A DNA stretch of 64,000 nt from an uncultured Prochlorococcus sp. (GTDB lineage Bacteria > Cyanobacteriota > Cyanobacteriia > PCC-6307 > Cyanobiaceae): contig CACGIB010000002.1 of NCBI GenBank assembly GCA_902573045.1, positions 8,831 to 72,830 on the forward strand. Reading direction: 5' to 3'. This document shows, piece by piece, positions 57,663 to 64,000 of this stretch (positions are counted from its first letter, which is position 1; every line of letters starts with the position of its first letter). The position numbers and the translations under genes were made by a program. The notes under the pieces were generated by a model. The model had not been told where the DNA came from. It saw only the letters and a list, made by a program, of their open reading frames with translations, and made no database searches.

Positions 57663-58124
57663 ATGTTGGCCTTTAATTTTTTTGGTGCTACAGAAGGTGG
57701 ATTATTTGATATAAATGCCACTTTGCCACTAATGGCAATACAAGTAGTTGCGCTTACTTACATATTAAATTCTCTCTTTTTTAAGCCTGTTGGCAATGTT
57801 GTAGAAAAAAGAGAAAAGTTTGTAAGTAATAATATTATTGAGGCCAAAAATAAACTTTCTGAGGTTAAAAAATTAGAAGCTGATTTATTAACTCAGCTTC
57901 AAAGTGCTCGTACAGAAGCCCAAAGAATTGTGAGCGAAGCTGAGAATGAGTCTGACAAGCTTTATAAAGAAGCACTAGAACTTGCTAATAATGAAGCAAA
58001 TGCTTCAAAAGAAAAGGCAAGATTAGAAATTGAAAGTCAGACTTCCGCTGCTCGTGATCAACTTTCTAAACAGGCTGATGATCTAAGCGAACTTATTGTT
58101 AATAGATTGATTCTTGAAAAATGA
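57663..58124 (+). CDS. atpG: ATP synthase subunit b'
   Basis: Subunit b' forms, with b, the heterodimeric peripheral stalk of cyanobacterial and plastid F-ATPase. The 153-residue protein has one N-terminal membrane helix ([20 protein letters not shown]) and a long charged coiled coil. Having b' in addition to b marks the photosynthetic-type enzyme. Its end overlaps atpF by four bases (ATGA). Confidence 0.95.
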   Translation: MLAFNFFGATEGGLFDINATLPLMAIQVVALTYILNSLFFKPVGNVVEKREKFVSNNIIEAKNKLSEVKKLEADLLTQLQSARTEAQRIVSEAENESDKLYKEALELANNEANASKEKARLEIESQTSAARDQLSKQADDLSELIVNRLILEK

Positions 58125-58633
58125 ATTTAACTCTTTTGGCTACAGAAGGTTTTGGATTGAACTTTAATTTATTCGAAACTAATATCCTTAATTGGGCTGT
58201 AGTGGTTTTCGGTCTTTATAAATTTTTGCCTGGTTTCTTAGGTAAAATGCTTCAAAAAAGGAGAGAAGGAATCCTTCTTGAATTAAAAGATGCTGAAGAT
58301 CGACTCCTAAATGCAACTCAAGCTTTAGAAAAGGCGAAGAAAGATTTATCTTCAGCAGAAGAAAAAGCTTCTCAAATAAAAGCAGATTCTCTTAAAAGAT
58401 CTGAATCAATCAGAATGGAAAGTGAGAAAAAAGCGATAGAGGAGATGGCACGAATTAAACAAAGTGCAATCTCTGATGAGAGCTCTGAAGCATCCAGAGC
58501 AATTTCTCAACTACGAAAAGAAGCTGTTGAACTGGCAATTAAGAAAGCTTTAGAATCTCTTCCAAATCGACTTGATAAAACAACACAAGAAAATTTGGTA
58601 ACTCAATCAATTAACAATATTGAGGTGAACTAA
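58121..58633 (+). CDS. atpF: ATP synthase subunit b
   Basis: The second peripheral stalk subunit: 170 residues, one membrane helix near residues 22-42 ([20 protein letters not shown]), followed by a coiled coil rich in Lys, Glu and Ala. It overlaps atpG by four bases at its start and shares one base with atpH in a TAATG junction, so all three are coupled. Confidence 0.96.
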   Translation: MNLTLLATEGFGLNFNLFETNILNWAVVVFGLYKFLPGFLGKMLQKRREGILLELKDAEDRLLNATQALEKAKKDLSSAEEKASQIKADSLKRSESIRMESEKKAIEEMARIKQSAISDESSEASRAISQLRKEAVELAIKKALESLPNRLDKTTQENLVTQSINNIEVN

Positions 58634-59175
58634 TGCCACTTTTAAATTCAGTTACTACACCATACGCAGAAGCATTACTTCAAGTTGTTAATGAAAATTC
58701 GCAAACTGATGAGATGGTTTCTGAGGTTAAACAACTTTTGGAATTAATAAATGATTCCCCTGAATTGGAGAAGGCATTATCCTCTCCCATTTTAGAAACA
58801 GATGCTAAGAAGAAAATCATTATTGAAATTTTTTCAAATAAGGTAAATTCTTCTTTACTGAATTTCTTAAAATTATTGGCCGATAGGCAAAGAATTGGAA
58901 TCCTTACTTCAATTCTTGATAGGTTTTTAGAGATTTACCGAGAAAATAGTAATATTGCTTTGGCAACTGTTACTTCTGCAGTCGAGCTTACTGATGAACA
59001 GAAAGGTTTAATTACCAAAAAGATCATCAATATTGCTGGAACAGAAAAATTAGAACTTGTAACTAAAATCGACCCATCTCTTATTGGTGGTTTCGTCGCC
59101 AGTGTAGGATCAAAAGTAATTGATGCTTCCCTCGCTTCACAAATAAGAAAACTTGGCTTATCCCTTTCCAAGTAA
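58633..59175 (+). CDS. atpH: ATP synthase subunit delta
   Basis: Delta (OSCP homologue) joins the stalk to the top of F1. The 180-residue protein has the N-terminal helical domain (TPYAEALLQVVNEN) and the C-terminal IDPSLIGGFVASVGSKVIDASLASQIRKL motif that defines the family. Its ATG is preceded by GAGGTGA. It shares one base with atpF and is followed by atpA after 30 bases. Confidence 0.96.
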   Translation: MPLLNSVTTPYAEALLQVVNENSQTDEMVSEVKQLLELINDSPELEKALSSPILETDAKKKIIIEIFSNKVNSSLLNFLKLLADRQRIGILTSILDRFLEIYRENSNIALATVTSAVELTDEQKGLITKKIINIAGTEKLELVTKIDPSLIGGFVASVGSKVIDASLASQIRKLGLSLSK

Positions 59176-59193
59176 CTTTTTAATCAACCTTAA

Positions 59194-60723
<1,530 letters not shown>

Positions 60724-60741
60724 ATTTATTTAGGAGATACC

Positions 60742-61692
60742 ATGGCAAATCTTAAAGAGATTAGAGATCGCATCGTTTCCGTTAAAAATACAAGGAAAAT
60801 AACGGAGGCCATGAGACTTGTTGCAGCTGCAAAAGTTAGGAGAGCTCAAGATCAAGTTCTTAAGAGTAGACCTTTTGCAGATAAACTTGCACGGGTCTTA
60901 GAAAATATTCAATCTAGAGTACAATTTGAGGCTGTAGACTCTCCTCTATTATCCAAGAGAGAAGTAAAGAGTATAACCTTGGTTTGCATAACTGCGGATA
61001 GAGGTTTATGCGGTGGTTACAACACAAATATTATAAAAAAGGTAGAAATAAGATATGCAGAATTAGTCAAACAAGGTTACGAGCCAAATTTAATTTTAGT
61101 AGGTAAGAAAGCTATTGGATATTTTCAAAATAGAAAGGATAGATATGTAATTAAAAGTACGTTCAAAGAACTAGAACAGGTACCCACAGTCAAAGACTCT
61201 GAGGGAGTTACAAATGAGATTTTAGCTGAATTTCTTTCTGAAAATTCTGATAGGGTGGAAATTATTTACACGAAATTCATTACTCTTGTAAGCTGCGCGC
61301 CTGTCGTTCAAACACTATTGCCACTTGACCCTCAAGGAATTGCTGAAGAAAACGATGAAATTTTTAGGTTGACTACAAAAGATAGCAAGTTACTTGTTGA
61401 AAAATCAAATATTGAAAAAAGTGATTCAGATAAATTACCATCAGATATTGTTTTTGAACAAAGTCCTGATCAACTATTAGATTCCTTATTACCATTATAT
61501 TTACAGAATCAGGTACTAAGAGCTCTTCAAGAGTCCGCAGCTTCAGAACTCGCTTGCAGGATGACTGCGATGAATAATGCGAGTGATAATGCTAAAGAAT
61601 TAGCAAGTACCTTGAATCTAACCTATAACAAAGCCAGACAAGCAGCTATTACTCAAGAAATATTAGAAGTTGTAGGAGGTTCTGCAGTTTAG
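60742..61692 (+). CDS. atpC: ATP synthase subunit gamma
   Basis: Gamma is the central rotor shaft. The 316 residues begin [35 protein letters not shown] and end [21 protein letters not shown], the two long helices that form the coiled-coil shaft. A central insertion (around residues 195-250), longer than in E. coli, is typical of the cyanobacterial subunit, which lacks the two regulatory cysteines of plant gamma. GGAGAT precedes the ATG. Confidence 0.97.
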   Translation: MANLKEIRDRIVSVKNTRKITEAMRLVAAAKVRRAQDQVLKSRPFADKLARVLENIQSRVQFEAVDSPLLSKREVKSITLVCITADRGLCGGYNTNIIKKVEIRYAELVKQGYEPNLILVGKKAIGYFQNRKDRYVIKSTFKELEQVPTVKDSEGVTNEILAEFLSENSDRVEIIYTKFITLVSCAPVVQTLLPLDPQGIAEENDEIFRLTTKDSKLLVEKSNIEKSDSDKLPSDIVFEQSPDQLLDSLLPLYLQNQVLRALQESAASELACRMTAMNNASDNAKELASTLNLTYNKARQAAITQEILEVVGGSAV

Positions 61693-61708
61693 CAATTAGA
61701 TTTAGGAT

Positions 61709-62035
61709 ATGCCTGAATTCAATATCAAAGTTCAATTTGAGCAAAAGACTTTTAGTTTTTTATGTTCTGAAGATCAAGATATTATTTCAGCGGCAAAAAT
61801 GAATGGAATAGATCTACCAAGTAGTTGTTGTTCAGGAGTTTGTACAGATTGTGCATCCATGATACTGGAAGGATCTGTAGATCAAGAAGATGCTATGGGA
61901 TTAAATGATGATTTGAGGGAAAAGGGCTTTGCACTCTTATGTGTGGCATATCCCAAGTCAGATTTGAATATTGTCATTGGTAAAGAAGTCGAAGATGATT
62001 TATATAATGATCAATTTGGTAAATATCAAAAATGA
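61709..62035 (+). CDS. Plant-type [2Fe-2S] ferredoxin
   Basis: The 108-residue protein has the plant-type ligand spacing C40-x4-C45-x2-C48-x29-C78 in CCSGVCTDC and ALLCVAYP, so it binds one [2Fe-2S] cluster. An extra Cys41 neighbours the first ligand. The acidic C-terminal extension (EVEDDLYNDQFGKYQK) is longer than in photosynthetic PetF, and some PetF residues are missing, so this is probably a secondary ferredoxin. It follows atpC by 16 bases and overlaps the next 63-residue gene by four bases. Confidence 0.9.
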   Translation: MPEFNIKVQFEQKTFSFLCSEDQDIISAAKMNGIDLPSSCCSGVCTDCASMILEGSVDQEDAMGLNDDLREKGFALLCVAYPKSDLNIVIGKEVEDDLYNDQFGKYQK

Positions 62036-62223
62036 AATTAAGTTCAGTTGATTTTTATTTAGATTGGCCAGCTTCAATAAAATTAAAAAATTTAAGGGAA
62101 TTTATCATTGCTAATTTAGAAAAAAAAGGTGATTTAATTCGATGGTCAATTGTTGATATTCAAAGTTCTATTGACTCTTTTGGAACAAAAAAACTTAAAA
62201 TTAAAGCTGTCTTAGCTAATTAA
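62032..62223 (+). CDS. Hypothetical protein coupled to ferredoxin, 63 residues
   Basis: This 63-residue protein begins in an ATGA overlap with the ferredoxin stop codon, the commonest sign of translational coupling. It has SSVDFYLDWPASIKLKNLREF, then an alternating hydrophobic stretch (LIRWSIVDIQ) and a basic end; no cysteines, signal peptide or membrane segment. I do not recognise a family. The context suggests it partners the ferredoxin, but that is inference. Confidence 0.65.
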   Translation: MKLSSVDFYLDWPASIKLKNLREFIIANLEKKGDLIRWSIVDIQSSIDSFGTKKLKIKAVLAN

Positions 62224-62250
62224 AAAATATAAATTGAAATATTTTTAATA

Positions 62251-63309
62251 ATGGAAAATTCACCAACAATATTCATTGTTCCAACTGGTATCGGTTGTGA
62301 AGTAGGAGGTTTTGCTGGGGACGCACTGCCTACCGCTAAATTATTAGCATCGGCAAGTGGATGTTTAATTACTCATCCAAATGTTATGAATGGCGGTACT
62401 CTTTCTGAAAAAGATAAAAATATTTTTTATGTTGAGGGTTATAGTTTAGATCGACTTGCTAAAGGAGAAATCGCCTTAAAAAGGGTAAAACAACAGAAAA
62501 TTGGTATAATTTTTGATTCAGCCATTGAAAAAGAAATATTAGTGAGACATTTACAAGTTGCTGATGCATGTGTTTCTACTTTAGGGATTAATGTTTATTC
62601 TTATGTGATTACAAAAAAGCCATTAAACATAGTTATTGATTCTGATTCTTCAAAAATCAGTGGTGGAAGAATTGAAAATCCTGACACTCTAATTGATGCT
62701 GGAAAATGTTTAATAGAAAAAGGAGCTACGGCAATAGCAATTGTGGCAAAATTTCCAGATGATTCAGATTCCTTAGAAACAAATATCTATCGAGAGGGGA
62801 AAGGGGTTGATCCTATTTCTGGAGTCGAAGCAGTTATAAGTCATTTGATAAGTAAATTTTTAAAAGTTCCCTGTGCTCATGCACCTGCTTTAAATCCAAT
62901 TGAATTGAATGAAAATTTAGATCCTCGTGCAGCTGCAGAGGAAATTGGACATACCTTTTTACCATCAGTACTGATTGGGTTGAGCAATGCACCTGACATT
63001 GTTGAATTGCCTGTTAAAAATGAATCAATCTCACTACACCCTGATCAGATTGAATCTATTGTTGTTCCTAATGGAGCATTAGGTGGAGAAGCAGTACTAG
63101 CAGGGATTGAAAAAGGTTTAAATATTATCTCAGTAAAAAATCAAAATATATTAAAAGTGACAAATGAGTTTTATGATTATCCCAATCTTTTTGAAGTGGA
63201 TAATTATTTAGAAGCTGCAGGCATAATTCTTGCTATCAAAAAAGGTATCAACCTTGATTCAGTTAAACGGCCTTTGAAAAAAATACAACAGTGTTTTTAT
63301 CGTGATTAA
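62251..63309 (+). CDS. DUF3326 family protein
   Basis: The 352-residue protein matches DUF3326: opening IFIVPTGIGCEVGGFAGDALPTAKLLAS, then GIIFDSAIEKEILVRHLQVADAC, ATAIAIVAKFPDD and PCAHAPALNPIELNENLDPRAAAEEIGHTFLPSVLIGL. The glycine-rich start and internal Asp/His motifs suggest a nucleotide- or metal-binding enzyme, but no reaction is known to me. No signal peptide. It is widespread in cyanobacteria. Convergent with nadE with a four-base overlap. Confidence 0.8.
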   Translation: MENSPTIFIVPTGIGCEVGGFAGDALPTAKLLASASGCLITHPNVMNGGTLSEKDKNIFYVEGYSLDRLAKGEIALKRVKQQKIGIIFDSAIEKEILVRHLQVADACVSTLGINVYSYVITKKPLNIVIDSDSSKISGGRIENPDTLIDAGKCLIEKGATAIAIVAKFPDDSDSLETNIYREGKGVDPISGVEAVISHLISKFLKVPCAHAPALNPIELNENLDPRAAAEEIGHTFLPSVLIGLSNAPDIVELPVKNESISLHPDQIESIVVPNGALGGEAVLAGIEKGLNIISVKNQNILKVTNEFYDYPNLFEVDNYLEAAGIILAIKKGINLDSVKRPLKKIQQCFYRD

Positions 63310-64000
63310 TAAGATATTGCAATTGGAACTCTCCAGTCACTTCCCAATGACTGACTGCTTAGCTTAAGAATAGGAGGAGCCTGCTTTCTTTTGAATTCTG
63401 CTTTTTTTATAAGTGAGATTATTTTTAAAATTAATTCTTTTTTATAACCATCTTCTTCTAGTTGTTGTAAATCTTTTTTTTCTTCAATAATTCCTTTAAG
63501 AATATTATCTAAAATAGAATAAGGTGGGAGAGAATCAGTATCTAACTGACCAGGACCCAATTCAGCACTCGGAGCTTTTGTACGTATATTTTCCCCAATT
63601 ATATTTACATTAGTATCTAACATATATGATTTTCTATGATTAATTGAATCTTCACTATCAAGCCAATTGCATAATTTAAAAACATTAGTTTTGTATAAAT
63701 CCCCAATTACCGATAATCCCCCATTCATATCACCATAGAGTGTGCAATATCCTACAGCAAGCTCTGATTTATTTCCTGTTGAAAGTAATAAATGCTTTTC
63801 TTGATTTGCTAAAGCCATCAGAAGCGTTCCTCTGATCCTTGATTGAATATTTTGATTTGTTATTTCAGCCATCTCGAAAGATATAGTTTTTACAAAAGAT
63901 TCTTCAAAAGAGCTCATCAAGTTCTCAATTGGGATGCTATTGAAATTTATTTTTAATCTTCTCGCTAAATCTTGCGCATCACTCTTTGAATGAGATGAGC
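63306..64000 (-). CDS. nadE: NAD+ synthetase, C-terminal part (5' end outside window)
   Basis: NadE amidates deamido-NAD+ in the last step of NAD synthesis. The visible 3' part includes STGNKSELAVGYCTLYGDMNGG and VIGDLYKTNVFKL, both diagnostic of the synthetase domain, and the frame stays open to the window edge with SSHSKSDAQDLARRL and FNSIPIENL preceding, so the gene is cut by the window. In cyanobacteria a glutamine amidotransferase domain (nitrilase-type) lies at the N-terminus, outside this view. An internal TTG/ATG near 63920 is not the real start. Confidence 0.95.
   Translation of the reverse strand, partial: SSHSKSDAQDLARRLKINFNSIPIENLMSSFEESFVKTISFEMAEITNQNIQSRIRGTLLMALANQEKHLLLSTGNKSELAVGYCTLYGDMNGGLSVIGDLYKTNVFKLCNWLDSEDSINHRKSYMLDTNVNIIGENIRTKAPSAELGPGQLDTDSLPPYSILDNILKGIIEEKKDLQQLEEDGYKKELILKIISLIKKAEFKRKQAPPILKLSSQSLGSDWRVPIAISY

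Overview
The window reads as a continuous stretch of a small, AT-rich, high-light type Prochlorococcus chromosome (marine picocyanobacterium). Evidence: RNA polymerase beta' split into separate rpoC1 and rpoC2 genes, a cyanobacterial atp1-atpB-E-G-F-H-A-C operon with a b/b' pair, Ycf35, a high-light-inducible protein, LL-diaminopimelate aminotransferase, a PII protein carrying Ser49, a bio operon with the picocyanobacterial esterase BioK, very short intergenic gaps, frequent TTG/GTG starts and low GC throughout. The strain assignment is inference from remembered family sequences; no alignment was run.

Layout. 1-1941: end of the str operon (fusA 3' end, tuf, rpsJ). 1998-7384: a LON-domain protein, an MPBQ-type methyltransferase, pheA, a DUF1997 protein, then rnhB and rne overlapping on the minus strand. 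7676-10887: dapL, clpS and a B12-binding radical SAM protein. 10994-13776: two envelope glycosyltransferases next to a tRNA-Thr(CGU). 13832-19706: a DUF3493 protein and the rimP-nusA-ylxR-infB operon (minus). 19829-24229: an HtrA protease, rpiA, hisD, rpsT, tatD. 24465-34044: rpoB-rpoC1-rpoC2 followed by a 50-residue HLIP. 34074-39937: rlmN, a 41-residue membrane protein, a HEAT-repeat protein, a DUF2997-Ycf35-ferredoxin-aldo/keto reductase cluster, rsmG, a J-domain membrane protein and a DUF3143 protein. 39946-44519: bioF-bioK-bioC-bioD-bioA (minus). 44659-51829: a Ski2-like helicase, fumC, purB, tlyA, glnB and a small unknown gene. 52019-55690: queF, ccs1-ccdA, ftsW. 55958-61692: the ATP synthase operon. 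61709-64000: a 2Fe-2S ferredoxin with a 63-residue partner, a DUF3326 protein, and the 3' part of nadE running off the window.

Almost everything is core housekeeping: transcription (rpo, nusA, infB), translation (tuf, rpsJ, rpsT), RNA decay (rne, rnhB, helicase), energy (atp), and cofactor supply (biotin, NAD, queuosine, tocopherol/plastoquinone). I see no phage, IS element, CRISPR array or defence island. I did not find a clearly new multi-gene system. The best under-explained items are the DUF2997-Ycf35-ferredoxin-aldo/keto reductase cluster, small membrane proteins beside rpoC2 and rlmN, perfect hairpins flanking atpE and inside the str and purB-fumC units, a 108-bp tandem duplication inside infB, and long gene-end overlaps around rnhB. 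No gene-free stretch exceeds 300 bases; the longest (7385-7675, 24230-24464, 50125-50406, 55691-55957) are described as features.
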